Source of the DNA: Gemmatimonadota bacterium
GTDB lineage: Bacteria; Gemmatimonadota; Gemmatimonadetes; Longimicrobiales; Gaopeijiaceae
DNA length: 64,000 nt
Assembly (NCBI GenBank): GCA_028874905.1
Contig: JAPPGZ010000073.1
Location: 62,001-126,000 of the forward strand
Direction: 5' to 3'
Shown one piece after another: positions 43,773-52,456 of the stretch (the first letter of the stretch is position 1; each line of letters begins with the position of its first letter). Made by a program: the position numbers and the translations under genes. The notes beneath the pieces are model-generated. The model was not told the origin of the DNA. It did no database searches and saw nothing but the letters and a program-made list of their open reading frames with translations.

Positions 43773-44255
43773 GTGCTGAGCAGACTGATCTTCCTCTTTG
43801 TCGCCGTCCCGCTTGTGGAGCTCGCGATCCTGCTGCAGGTCGGGCAGTGGATCGGCATCGGCCCGACGTTCGCGCTGGTCGTGGTGACCGGTGTGGCGGG
43901 CGCGGCCCTGGCTCGGCGGCAAGGGCTGCGGGCGTTCATGGCGGTGCAGCGCGAACTCGTCGAGGGCCGCCTGCCGGGGCGGTCGCTTCTGGACGGCCTG
44001 GCGATCCTGGTGGGTGGGGCGTTCCTGCTGACCCCGGGCATTCTCACCGACGTCTTCGGGTTCAGTCTGCTCGTTCCGACATCCCGGCGGTGGCTGCAGC
44101 GGCTGGCCCTCCGTGGGCTTGAGCGCCGCATGAGCGAAGGGACGGTCGAGTTTCGGGTCTGGGGTCCCGGCGGCGGGTTCAAGTCCGGGCGCACCGAGGT
44201 GCATGGGCGAACCGAGGTGCGTGGTCAGCGGTCTGAGTGGAGGGACCCGCAATGA
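43773..44255 (+). CDS. fxsA: FxsA-family membrane protein
   Basis: A 160-residue protein starting with GTG at 43773 (MLSRLIFLFVAVPLVELAILL, the usual N-terminus). Four hydrophobic segments are visible, along with the conserved VPLVELAIL, GGAFLLTPGILTDVFG and a polar tail with repeats of GRTEVHGRTEVRGQR. In E. coli FxsA suppresses F-exclusion of phage T7; in most bacteria its role is unknown. It overlaps the M42 gene by four bases. Confidence 0.88.
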   Translation: MLSRLIFLFVAVPLVELAILLQVGQWIGIGPTFALVVVTGVAGAALARRQGLRAFMAVQRELVEGRLPGRSLLDGLAILVGGAFLLTPGILTDVFGFSLLVPTSRRWLQRLALRGLERRMSEGTVEFRVWGPGGGFKSGRTEVHGRTEVRGQRSEWRDPQ

Positions 44256-45316
44256 GCGGGGACATCGCCTTCCTGGAGCGCCTCCTGGACGCTCCCGGTC
44301 CGTCGGGATTCGAGGCGCGGCCAGCGCGGGCCTGGCGCGAAGAGGCGGATTCGTTTGCCGAGGCCTGGGGCGATGTCGTCGGCAACAGTTATGCGGCGGT
44401 GCGTCGCGACGCGCGGCCCCTGGCGCTGCTGGCGGGACATATCGACGAGATCGGCCTTCAGGTCACGCACGCCGACAAGTCGGGGCTGCTCTACTTCGGG
44501 GGCATCGGTGGCTGGGATCCGCAGGTGCTGGTGGGGCAGCGCGTGCGCGTGCTCGGGTCCAGGGGTGACGTTCCGGGTGTGATCGGACGCAAGGCCATAC
44601 ACCTGATCGAGCCGAAGGAGCGGGACAAGGCCGTGAAGGTGAAGAAGCTGTGGATCGATGTGGGGGCCGAATCGCGGGACGAGCTCGGGGAACTCGGCGT
44701 GCGGGTGGGCGACCCCGCCGTGATCGACGCCGGGATGGTGCGCCTCGCCGGGGACCGGGTGGCCAGCAGGGCGATCGACAACCGAGTCGGTGCGTTCATC
44801 GTCCTCGAGGCGCTTCGCATGGTCGCCGGGCAGGGGGGCCGGGCGGGGGCGGTGGCGGTCGCGACTGCGCAGGAAGAGATCGGCTACTCGGGTGGCGGAG
44901 CACGGGCCAGCGCGTTCGGTCTCGCGCCCGACGTGGCGCTGGTGGTGGACGTGACGCACGCCACCGACGTGCCGGAAGTGGAAAAGTCCGAGGTGGGCGA
45001 GCATTCGCTGGGCAGTGGTCCGGTTCTGACGCGGGGGTCGGCCACCCATCCCGAGGTTTTCGAGGTGCTGGCCGCTACTGCCGAGGCCAACGACATCCCC
45101 TACTCGATCCAGGCCGCGCCGCTGCGCACGAGCACCGACGCCGATGCGATTCACCTGGCGCGCGGCGGCATCCCGACCGGCCTCGTTTCGGTGCCGAACC
45201 GGTATATGCATTCACCCAGCGAGATGGTGTCGGCCTCCGACCTTTTTCTTACTGCGCGGCTCCTGGCCGCGTTCGTGGCCAGGCTGGATGAAGGCATTGA
45301 TTTCGGGCGCGGTTGA
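44252..45316 (+). CDS. M42-family aminopeptidase
   Basis: A 354-residue metallopeptidase of the glutamyl-aminopeptidase/TET group. Zinc ligands are in AGHIDEIGLQV, SRAIDNRVGAF, TAQEEIGYSGG and the late HSPSEMVSASD. These enzymes form large tetrahedral complexes that trim peptides in the cytoplasm. No signal peptide. ATG at 44252 overlaps the fxsA stop. Confidence 0.93.
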   Translation: MSGDIAFLERLLDAPGPSGFEARPARAWREEADSFAEAWGDVVGNSYAAVRRDARPLALLAGHIDEIGLQVTHADKSGLLYFGGIGGWDPQVLVGQRVRVLGSRGDVPGVIGRKAIHLIEPKERDKAVKVKKLWIDVGAESRDELGELGVRVGDPAVIDAGMVRLAGDRVASRAIDNRVGAFIVLEALRMVAGQGGRAGAVAVATAQEEIGYSGGGARASAFGLAPDVALVVDVTHATDVPEVEKSEVGEHSLGSGPVLTRGSATHPEVFEVLAATAEANDIPYSIQAAPLRTSTDADAIHLARGGIPTGLVSVPNRYMHSPSEMVSASDLFLTARLLAAFVARLDEGIDFGRG

Positions 45317-45373
45317 CGTGGGGCTATATTGAGTGCCCGTGAATTCAGCGAATCCTGATCAAGAAGCGAGGAG

Positions 45374-45841
45374 ATGGTCGACGCGCGGATCGTAATAAGG
45401 GAAATCCAGGAGATGAGGGAGGAAGGGTACCTTTCGGACGCCCTCCTCCGGCACGCGGTAAAGACCCTCCACCGGGATGATCGTGCCGACTGGGTCGGAG
45501 CCTATCTGCTCAACGACGAAGGCCTCGAGCTGTGGCTCCACAACTACGTGGGCCAGCCCACCGAGCACGCCCGAATTCCCGTGGGCGAGGGCGTGTGCGG
45601 CACCGCCGTCGCGCACGGGGCCAACCAGAACGTTCCCGACGTGACGAAGTTCGAGGGCTACCTGTCCTGCAGCCCGCACGTGAAGTCGGAACTGGTGGTC
45701 CTGATTCGCGCCGGAACGGAAATCTACGGACAGTTCGACATCGACTCGCACCAGCCGGCCGCCTTCACCTCGCAGGACGAGGTGGCGGTCCAGATGATCG
45801 CCGACAAGCTGGCGGAGCAGATCGCACACGAGCGACGCTAG
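45374..45841 (+). CDS. GAF-domain protein resembling free methionine-(R)-sulfoxide reductase
   Basis: A 155-residue single GAF domain. The segment ARIPVGEGVCGTAVAHG followed by NVPDVTKFEGYLSCSP resembles the catalytic part of fRMsr, which reduces free methionine-R-sulfoxide using cysteines in GVCGTA and in the later loop. Both cysteines are kept here (about residues 75 and 98). The N-terminal helix DARIVIREIQEMREEGYL differs from classical fRMsr, so a sensor GAF protein is possible. Start ATG 45374. Confidence 0.72.
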   Translation: MVDARIVIREIQEMREEGYLSDALLRHAVKTLHRDDRADWVGAYLLNDEGLELWLHNYVGQPTEHARIPVGEGVCGTAVAHGANQNVPDVTKFEGYLSCSPHVKSELVVLIRAGTEIYGQFDIDSHQPAAFTSQDEVAVQMIADKLAEQIAHERR

Positions 45842-45846
45842 GAGTC

Positions 45847-46578
45847 GTGCCGGCGGCTGTGCGGTCCTTCCGGGCCGACAATCCCGGGCGCTTTACCCTC
45901 GACGGCACGAGAAGCTATGTCGTCGGCGTACGCAGGGCGGCCGTGATCGATCCCGGCCCGGTTCTCGACAGTCACCTCGGGGTCCTGGCGGAAGCGGTCA
46001 AAGCCGCCGATCATGTCGTCGTGCTCGTCACCCACGCCCACGCGGACCATGCGGCGGGCGCCGAGGAACTCGCGCGCCTGACCGGGGCCGCGGTACGAGG
46101 GCCGGGGACGAGCCACGAACTCGGCGACGGCGAGGCAATCGCGACCGACTGCGGTGATCTGGTGGCTGTCCGCACCCCCGGGCACGCGCGCCGACACTTC
46201 TGCTTTCACCTCCCGGACGAGGGCGCGGTCTTCACCGGCGACCTCATCCTGGGAGAGGGCGACACGACCTGGGTCGGCGAATACCCTGGCGGCGTCGCCG
46301 ACTACCTGACCTCCCTGGACCGTCTCGGCGCGCTGGAGGCCCGCGTGCTCTATCCGGGCCACGGGGACCCGCTCCACGACCCCGCGAACGCCATCGACCG
46401 CTTCCGCAACCATCGCCTCTCCCGGATCGACCAGGTCCGCCGCGCGCTTGCCGAGACGGGCAGCCGCGATCTCGATCTCCTCACCGAGCGTGTCTACGGC
46501 GAGCTTCCCCGCGACGTGCACGACATGGCCGCATCGGGCGTGGAGGCCATTCTGGACTACCTCGCCACCGCCGGATAG
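45847..46578 (+). CDS. MBL-fold metallo-hydrolase
   Basis: A 243-residue metallo-beta-lactamase-fold protein with a GTG start. The metal motif THAHADHAAG, then TPGHARRHFCF, GDLILGEG and the C-terminal YPGHGDPL are all in place, as in glyoxalase-II-like and LACTB2-like hydrolases. The LACTB2-type C-terminal helical region is present. Gap to the GAF gene is 5 bp. Substrate unknown. Confidence 0.9.
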   Translation: MPAAVRSFRADNPGRFTLDGTRSYVVGVRRAAVIDPGPVLDSHLGVLAEAVKAADHVVVLVTHAHADHAAGAEELARLTGAAVRGPGTSHELGDGEAIATDCGDLVAVRTPGHARRHFCFHLPDEGAVFTGDLILGEGDTTWVGEYPGGVADYLTSLDRLGALEARVLYPGHGDPLHDPANAIDRFRNHRLSRIDQVRRALAETGSRDLDLLTERVYGELPRDVHDMAASGVEAILDYLATAG

Positions 46579-46587
46579 CTTGCCCGA

Positions 46588-48021
46588 ATGGTCCCAGCCA
46601 CCCTCGCGAAGTCGCTCGTCGGCATCTGCGGTCGTGACGGCGTGATCCTGGACGAGGAGCGCCTTCTCGTCTACGAATCGGACGCGCTGACCGCCTACCG
46701 GCACCGCCCCGGCGCGGTTGTGCTTCCGCGTTCCACCGAACAGGTGCAGGGAGCCGTGCGCGCGGTCGCGGAGCACGGCCTGCCGATCGTGCCGCGGGGC
46801 GCGGGGACCGGACTTTCGGGGGGTGCGGTGGCGCTCGACGGGGCGGTCGTGATCGGAACCGCGCGGATGAACCGGATCCTGAACATCGACGCGCCGAATC
46901 GGCGGGCCGTGCTTCAGCCCGGCGTGATCAACGCGGAGCTCTCGGAAGCGGCACGGGTGCACGGGCTGTACTACGCGCCGGACCCGTCCTCGCAGACGAC
47001 GTGCACGATCGGCGGGAACGTGGCGGAAAACTCGGGCGGGCCGCACTGCCTCAAGTACGGGGTGACGTCGCGCTACGTGACGGGTCTTGCGGTCGTCCTG
47101 GCCGATGGGTCGCTCGTTAAGCTGGGCGGACAGGGACGCGAATCCCCCGGGTACGACCTGGTGGGCCTCTTCGTGGGCTCGGAGGGGTGCTTCGGGATCG
47201 CGACCGAGATCGAGGTCGGGCTTCTCCCCGTGCCGGAAGGCGTGCGCACGCTGCTCGGCATCTTCGACCGCATCGACGACGCGGGGCAGGCCGTGTCCGA
47301 CATCGTGGCTGCCGGACTGCTGCCGGCGGCTCTTGAGATTATCGACGGGCCCACGATCCGCGCCGTCGAAGACAGCGTTTTTGCCGCGGGGTATCCGACC
47401 GACGCCGAGGCCGCGCTCGTGATCGAGTTCGACGGCATGGAGGCAGGGCTGGATCACGACGTGGAGAGGGCGGCGGTGCTGTGCGAGCGTGCGGGTGCGC
47501 GTGAAGTGAGGAGCGCCCGCGACGAGGACGAGCGCATGGCGCTGTGGAAGGGAAGGAAGAAGGCGTTCGGCGCCATGGGGCGGATCGCGCCCGATCTCCT
47601 GGTGCAGGACGCCACCGTGCCCAGAACCACGCTGCCTTCGATCCTGCGCGGCATTTCGGACATCGGACAGCGCTACGACCTCGTCGTCGCCAACGTCTTT
47701 CACGCCGGCGACGGCAACCTCCATCCGAACATTCTCTTCGACCGCCGTGACGAGCACGAGCTGGAGCGCGTCGAGCGCGCCTCGAAGGAGATCATGCAGC
47801 TCTGCGTCGATTCCGGGGGCACGATCACGGGCGAGCACGGTGTGGGTCTCGACAAGAAGCACCACATGGAGCTCATCTACGGCCCCGACGAGCTCGACGC
47901 GATGTGGCGGGTGCGCAGGGTGTTCGATCCCGGCGGTGTGATGAATCCCGGCAAGGTTCTGCCGGAGGACACCATTCCTTCGGAGGACACCGTTCTTCCG
48001 GTGGGCACCGGCGGTGATTGA
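46588..48021 (+). CDS. glcD: Glycolate oxidase subunit GlcD (FAD-binding)
   Basis: A 477-residue flavoprotein of the FAD/FMN-linked oxidase family. The FAD-binding block VPRGAGTGLSGGAVALDGAV and the GGNVAENSGGPHCLKYGVT motif are clear, and the C-terminal NPGKVLP ends the domain. With GlcE and GlcF it oxidises glycolate (or D-lactate) to the keto acid. It overlaps glcE by 8 bases. The last 18 residues (EDTIPSEDTVLP) contain a short imperfect repeat. Confidence 0.93.
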   Translation: MVPATLAKSLVGICGRDGVILDEERLLVYESDALTAYRHRPGAVVLPRSTEQVQGAVRAVAEHGLPIVPRGAGTGLSGGAVALDGAVVIGTARMNRILNIDAPNRRAVLQPGVINAELSEAARVHGLYYAPDPSSQTTCTIGGNVAENSGGPHCLKYGVTSRYVTGLAVVLADGSLVKLGGQGRESPGYDLVGLFVGSEGCFGIATEIEVGLLPVPEGVRTLLGIFDRIDDAGQAVSDIVAAGLLPAALEIIDGPTIRAVEDSVFAAGYPTDAEAALVIEFDGMEAGLDHDVERAAVLCERAGAREVRSARDEDERMALWKGRKKAFGAMGRIAPDLLVQDATVPRTTLPSILRGISDIGQRYDLVVANVFHAGDGNLHPNILFDRRDEHELERVERASKEIMQLCVDSGGTITGEHGVGLDKKHHMELIYGPDELDAMWRVRRVFDPGGVMNPGKVLPEDTIPSEDTVLPVGTGGD

Positions 48022-49315
48022 CGCCGCCGTGGATCGGGCTGGCCCCGTGCTGGCGGTGTTGCCGGAGAGTCAGGTCCTCGTGGCCGAGACCGCGCGGGAC
48101 TGGGCCGGGGGACGGCCGGGCGAGGCGGGCTGGATGCCGAGCGACGCGGACGCGCCGGCGGTCGTCTTTCCGGCCAGCGTGGAAGAGGTGGCGGCGCTGA
48201 TCCGCGTAGCGAACGAAACGGGTGCCCGCCTGCTCCCCGCCGGACTGGGGAGCTGGCTGGGCGCCGGGGGGTGGACCCGTGCCGGGGAGGTCATCGTGTC
48301 GTGCATGCGCCTCAACGCCGTGCAGCACTACGAACCCGCCGACCTCACGCTGACGGCGGATGCCGGGCTCGGCCTGACCGAGGTGGAGGACCTCCTCCTG
48401 CCCAACGGGCAATGGCTGGCGGTGGACGCGCCCGGTGCGGGAGCGGGAACGTTGGGAGGCATGGTGGCGTGCGGAGTCTCGGGGGCGCTGCAGGGCCGCT
48501 ACGGCGCGATTCGCGACAATGTGCTGGGGGTCGATGTGGTGACGGGCGCCGGCCGGGTGCTGCGAATCGGCGGCCGCGTGGTCAAGAACGTGGCAGGGTA
48601 CGACCTGGTCCGCCTCTTCACGGGAAGCCGGGGCAGCCTGGGGATCATCACGAGCGTTTCGGTGCGTCTGTTCCCGCGTCCGGAGGCTGACGTCACCCTG
48701 TGCTACGTGGGTGGCGCCGGGGAGATCGTGGCACTGGCGCGCAACGTGTGCACGAGCCCGCTGCCGATAGCCGCGGTGGAGCTGGAGGGCGGGCGCGAGA
48801 GCGGCGAGACGGTCTGTAGGGTGCGGCTGCTGGGGAGTGGGGGCGAGGTGGAAGAGGTCCGGTCCCGCCTGGTCGACGCGGCCGGGCTGAAGCCCCGGCA
48901 GATCCTGCGCGCGGACGAGAGCGCCGCGCTACACGGGGATCGCGCCGCGTGGGAGGAGGGGAGCGCCCTAGTCGTGCGTCTGGCGGCGCTGCCGGATCGG
49001 CTGGCGGACACGTTCGACCGCGGGCTCGCGCTGGCGGGCGCGCTGGGCGGGGAGGTGGCCGCCGATGCGCTGGGAGGGGTCGTGCGCGTGAAGGCGTCGC
49101 CGGACGCGGCCCGGGACGAGGACGTCGCAGGCGAGCTGTCGCGGGCGCGTGAGGTGGTGGAGGCGGTGGGCGGGACGATGACCCTGAGCCAGGCGCGTGG
49201 GGAGGTGGCCGCGCGGGCGGGGTGGACGGGGAGGCGGGGAAGCGGCACGGCTCTCGGCGACCGGATCAAGAAGCTCTTCGATCCGGCGTCGATTCTGGCG
49301 GCGCGGTGCCCGTGA
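48014..49315 (+). CDS. glcE: Glycolate oxidase subunit GlcE (FAD-binding)
   Basis: A 433-residue second flavin subunit, shorter and less conserved than GlcD. The FAD-binding region is GAGAGTLGGMVACGVSG with GRVVKNVAGYDLVRLFTGSRGSLGI. A GTG start at 48014 overlaps the end of glcD; the stop overlaps glcF (GTGA). Position between GlcD and the iron-sulfur subunit supports the name. Confidence 0.9.
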   Translation: MIDAAVDRAGPVLAVLPESQVLVAETARDWAGGRPGEAGWMPSDADAPAVVFPASVEEVAALIRVANETGARLLPAGLGSWLGAGGWTRAGEVIVSCMRLNAVQHYEPADLTLTADAGLGLTEVEDLLLPNGQWLAVDAPGAGAGTLGGMVACGVSGALQGRYGAIRDNVLGVDVVTGAGRVLRIGGRVVKNVAGYDLVRLFTGSRGSLGIITSVSVRLFPRPEADVTLCYVGGAGEIVALARNVCTSPLPIAAVELEGGRESGETVCRVRLLGSGGEVEEVRSRLVDAAGLKPRQILRADESAALHGDRAAWEEGSALVVRLAALPDRLADTFDRGLALAGALGGEVAADALGGVVRVKASPDAARDEDVAGELSRAREVVEAVGGTMTLSQARGEVAARAGWTGRRGSGTALGDRIKKLFDPASILAARCP

Positions 49316-50637
49316 GCGCGGCCGTCGACTCCCTGGCCAGCGCGGTCAGGAAACAGGAGCAGGGGCTGCTCAACTGCGTTCACTGCGGATTCTGTCTGCC
49401 GGCCTGCCCGACCTATCGGCGATTGGGGGATGAAGCGGACTCGCCGCGTGGCCGGCTGTATCTGATGCAGGCGGTGGTCGAAGGCAGACTGGATCCGGGT
49501 GCGGAGGCCTTTCAGACCCACATCGGGCGCTGTCTGGGCTGCCGCGCCTGCGAGCCCGTATGTCCTTCGGGGGTGGAGTACGGGCAGCTGCTCGAGCTTG
49601 CGCGCCAGGTCGGTGGCAATGCTCGGCGGCCTCCGGTGTTTTCCCGGGTCCTGCTTCGCGTGTTCGGCACGGCCTGGTTAGCCCGGCCGGCCATGTTCGC
49701 CGGGCGCGTTGCGCGCGCTACTGGGCTCCCCGCGCTGCTGACCCGGATCATGGCGGGTCGCCGTCCTCCGAAGGGGGCACGGCTGGCTGTGGCGATGCTC
49801 GCGGCTTCTGCACCGCCGCCGCCGTTGCCGAGCCGCACGGAAGACCCACCGGCGACCGTGCCCCGGCGATTGGACGCAGCCAAGCCGACGGTCGGGGTGC
49901 TCACAGGGTGTGTGCAGGCCGGATTGTTCGCCCGCGTGAACCAGGCCACCGTGCGCGTGCTGCAGGCCAATGGCTACCATGTCGTCAGCGTGCCGAACCA
50001 GGAGTGCTGCGGGGCGTTGCATGCCCACGGCGGCGATCTCGAGGCCGCGCGCTCCCTGGCGCGGCGCAACATCGTGGCCTTCGAAGCCGCACGTGTGGAC
50101 ATTGTCGCGATGAACGCGTCCGGGTGCGGAGCCGCGATGGCCGACTACGGCTCGCTGCTGGCCGACGACGAGGCGATGGCATCGCGCGCACGCGCCTTTG
50201 CCGGCAAGGTACGGGACATCTCGCAGTTGCTGGCCGATCGGGGCCCGGTCCCGGGCGGCACCGTGCCCCTCAAGGTCACCTATGACGCGCCGTGCCATCT
50301 TCTGCACGCACAGGGGGTCGCGGATCCGCCCTCACGCGTACTCGATTCGATCCCGGGCCTCGAAGTTGTTCCGCTGCCGGGTGCGGCCGAGTGTTGCGGC
50401 GGTGCGGGGATCTACGGGCTCACCAACCCGCGTCTCGGTGGCTGGATCGGATCCGACAAGGTGCAAAGCGTGCTGGGAACGGGCGCCTCGGCGCTGGTCA
50501 CCGGCAATCCGGGATGCATGATGCAGATCGGCGCCGGGCTCGCCCTGACCGGAGCGGGGATTCCAGTCCTGCACCTCGTCGAACTGCTCGATGAGAGCTA
50601 TCGCCGAGGCGGACTGTACGGGAATGCGGGCGGATGA
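49312..50637 (+). CDS. glcF: Glycolate oxidase iron-sulfur subunit GlcF
   Basis: A 441-residue protein with two [4Fe-4S] motifs at the N-terminus (CVHCGFCLPACP and CLGCRACEPVCP) and two CCG domains (CCGALHAHGG and CCGGAGIYG), the standard layout. It passes electrons from the flavin subunits to the quinone pool. GTG start at 49312 chosen for the GTGA overlap with glcE; an open frame upstream is not conserved. The M20 gene overlaps its stop by four bases. Confidence 0.95.
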   Translation: MSAAVDSLASAVRKQEQGLLNCVHCGFCLPACPTYRRLGDEADSPRGRLYLMQAVVEGRLDPGAEAFQTHIGRCLGCRACEPVCPSGVEYGQLLELARQVGGNARRPPVFSRVLLRVFGTAWLARPAMFAGRVARATGLPALLTRIMAGRRPPKGARLAVAMLAASAPPPPLPSRTEDPPATVPRRLDAAKPTVGVLTGCVQAGLFARVNQATVRVLQANGYHVVSVPNQECCGALHAHGGDLEAARSLARRNIVAFEAARVDIVAMNASGCGAAMADYGSLLADDEAMASRARAFAGKVRDISQLLADRGPVPGGTVPLKVTYDAPCHLLHAQGVADPPSRVLDSIPGLEVVPLPGAAECCGGAGIYGLTNPRLGGWIGSDKVQSVLGTGASALVTGNPGCMMQIGAGLALTGAGIPVLHLVELLDESYRRGGLYGNAGG

Positions 50638-51782
50638 AAGAAGCCAACCTCCTGTCCATCGCGGAAGCCGAGGCCTGGACCGGCGAGTGCCTCGAGTTCC
50701 TGCGCAGTCTGGTGGAGATCGAGTCGCCCACTCGCCACGCTGCGGCGAATGTTGCAGCTGCCGATCTGCTTGCCGACGCCCTGGTCGCCCTGGGCGGTCA
50801 CGTGGAGCGCATACCTGCTCCCGGTCTCGGCGAGCACTTGCGCGCGCACATCTCCGGATTGGAGCGGAACGGCCCGCCGCTGCTGGTTCTGGGACACATG
50901 GACACAGTGCATCCGGTGGGCACGCTGGAGCGAAACCCTTTCGCGATCAGCGGGGGGAGGGTGACCGGCCCGGGTATCTACGACATGAAGGGAGGGCTGG
51001 CGGTCGCGATCGTCGCCCTCCGAATGCTGGCGGCGAACGGCCGCAGACCCGCGACGGATCTGTCGTTGCTCATCACCTGCGACGAAGAGCACGGGTCGCC
51101 CCACTCGTGGGAAACGATCGAGGCGGAGGCCAGGGCGTCGCGCGCGGCGCTCGTCCTGGAACCTTCGGCACGGGGAGGCGCGGTGAAGAGCCGGCGCAAG
51201 GGCGTTAGCGCCTACGAATTCACCGTTAAGGGCAGGCCGGCCCATGCCGGGATCGAGCCCGAGGCCGGCGCCAGCGCGGTTCACGAGATCGCGCGACAGA
51301 TTTGCCGGATCTATGAGCTTGCGGATGCGGATGAAGGGACAACGATCAGCGTCGGGGTTGTCGAAGGTGGCACTGCAGAAAATGTGGTGGCGTCGTCGGC
51401 GCGTTGCACGGTTGATGTTCGCTTCTGGACAAGCGCCGAAGCCGAGCGCGTGGATGAGGCCCTGCGCGTGCTCAAGCCCGTCGACCCGGTGTGCGAGTTG
51501 CACCTGGAGGGCGGTGTAAACAGAGGACCACTGGAAAGAACCGAGGCATCGGGGAGGATGTTCGCGGCGGCTCGCAGATTGGCGGCTCAACTGGGTTTCG
51601 TGATCAGGGAAGAGGCGACCGGCGGAGGCAGCGACGGCAACATCACCGCGGCGGCCGGCTGCCCGACGCTGGACGGCCTGGGGCCGGACGGCGGCGGCGC
51701 CCACACGCTTCAGGAGCACATACTGCTCGACGACGTACCGCGCAGAATCGGTCTGATGGCTGCACTTTTTGAATCCATATAA
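50634..51782 (+). CDS. M20-family metallopeptidase (glutamate carboxypeptidase-like)
   Basis: A 382-residue enzyme with metal ligands GHMDTVHPVG (His, Asp), YDMKGG (Asp) and CDEEHGS (Glu pair), plus a dimerisation domain (SRRKGVSAYEFTVKGRPAHAG). It belongs to the CPG2-like subgroup that cleaves C-terminal Glu or N-acyl amino acids. It is coupled by ATGA to glcF, an unusual partner. No signal peptide. Confidence 0.92.
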   Translation: MKEANLLSIAEAEAWTGECLEFLRSLVEIESPTRHAAANVAAADLLADALVALGGHVERIPAPGLGEHLRAHISGLERNGPPLLVLGHMDTVHPVGTLERNPFAISGGRVTGPGIYDMKGGLAVAIVALRMLAANGRRPATDLSLLITCDEEHGSPHSWETIEAEARASRAALVLEPSARGGAVKSRRKGVSAYEFTVKGRPAHAGIEPEAGASAVHEIARQICRIYELADADEGTTISVGVVEGGTAENVVASSARCTVDVRFWTSAEAERVDEALRVLKPVDPVCELHLEGGVNRGPLERTEASGRMFAAARRLAAQLGFVIREEATGGGSDGNITAAAGCPTLDGLGPDGGGAHTLQEHILLDDVPRRIGLMAALFESI

Positions 51783-51842
51783 AGCTGAAACTGAGCTGAA
51801 ACCGAAAAGCGCGGTGTTGTGCCCCAAGGGACAAAGCCCTAT

Positions 51843-51857
51843 CTTGCGCTTCGCAAG
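51843..51857. other. Small hairpin in the intergenic gap
   Basis: CTTGCG-CTT-CGCAAG can form a 6-bp stem with a 3-base loop. No run of T follows, so it is not a clear Rho-independent terminator. It lies between the M20 gene and the H-NS-like gene, where a promoter is expected. Confidence 0.3.
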
Positions 51858-51921
51858 AATGAGATACCCCAGCGACGGTATCCGTTGCCGACCGCACACA
51901 ACCCGAGGAGTACGCTGATTA

Positions 51922-52392
51922 ATGAATGCAAAGACACGAAACGACTACCGTACGGCGCTCAAGCAGGCCGAAGCGGAGTTGGCGAACCATGAGAAGCGAG
52001 GCGAGGCGCTTCGTAACACGATCGCCGGACTGAAGACGCTGCTCGGAGTCGACCGGAAAGCGGCACCCAGGGCAGCGCCAAAGCGTGCGCCAGTACGCAA
52101 GAAGAGAAAACGGCGCAAGAGTGCCGGCGCGGGCCATCCGGATGTTCCGGCCGGGACGTTCCGGGGCATGGGCCCAACGTATGCCTATCGCAAGTTCGTC
52201 AAGATCTACGGCGAGGGATACACAGTGCCGCAGATCCGGGATGCGCTGGTCCAGGGTGGTGTGCGCTCCAAGTCGAGGACCTCGCTGCTGACCGGCCTTC
52301 ATTCCGTGCGCCGCCGTGATCGCCTCAAGGCGGAAGCGGCCGCCCGGGAGGCTGCCGAAGCGAAAACCGAATCGGCTGGCGGGGACGAATAG
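51922..52392 (+). CDS. Small basic coiled-coil protein with H-NS-like layout (unknown)
   Basis: A 156-residue protein. Residues 5-43 form a charged helix with coiled-coil character; 46-68 are a Lys/Arg/Ala/Pro linker (RKKRKRRKSAG); 80-135 look like a compact DNA-binding or wing-like domain (TYAYRKFVKIYGEGYTVPQIRDALVQ); the tail is Ala/Glu-rich. A GAGGAG site sits 13 bases before the ATG. Nothing like it is known to me by name. The order oligomerisation helix-basic linker-DNA domain is that of H-NS and Lsr2-type nucleoid proteins, so it may be a nucleoid protein or silencer. It has its own upstream gap of 139 bp, which suggests separate regulation. Confidence 0.75.
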   Translation: MNAKTRNDYRTALKQAEAELANHEKRGEALRNTIAGLKTLLGVDRKAAPRAAPKRAPVRKKRKRRKSAGAGHPDVPAGTFRGMGPTYAYRKFVKIYGEGYTVPQIRDALVQGGVRSKSRTSLLTGLHSVRRRDRLKAEAAAREAAEAKTESAGGDE

Positions 52393-52456
52393 GCCCCGGT
52401 CCCCGGCAACGTTTCGATCGTCATAGGGTGGCCGGCGGGCAACCTTCGGCACGCAC

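Noticed and set aside
45838-47865. A 675-codon open frame on the minus strand opposite the MBL and glcD genes
   Set aside because: Antisense shadow; the plus-strand proteins explain the region fully.
51843-51857. Rho-independent terminator after the M20 peptidase
   Set aside because: The hairpin has a short stem and is not followed by a T run.
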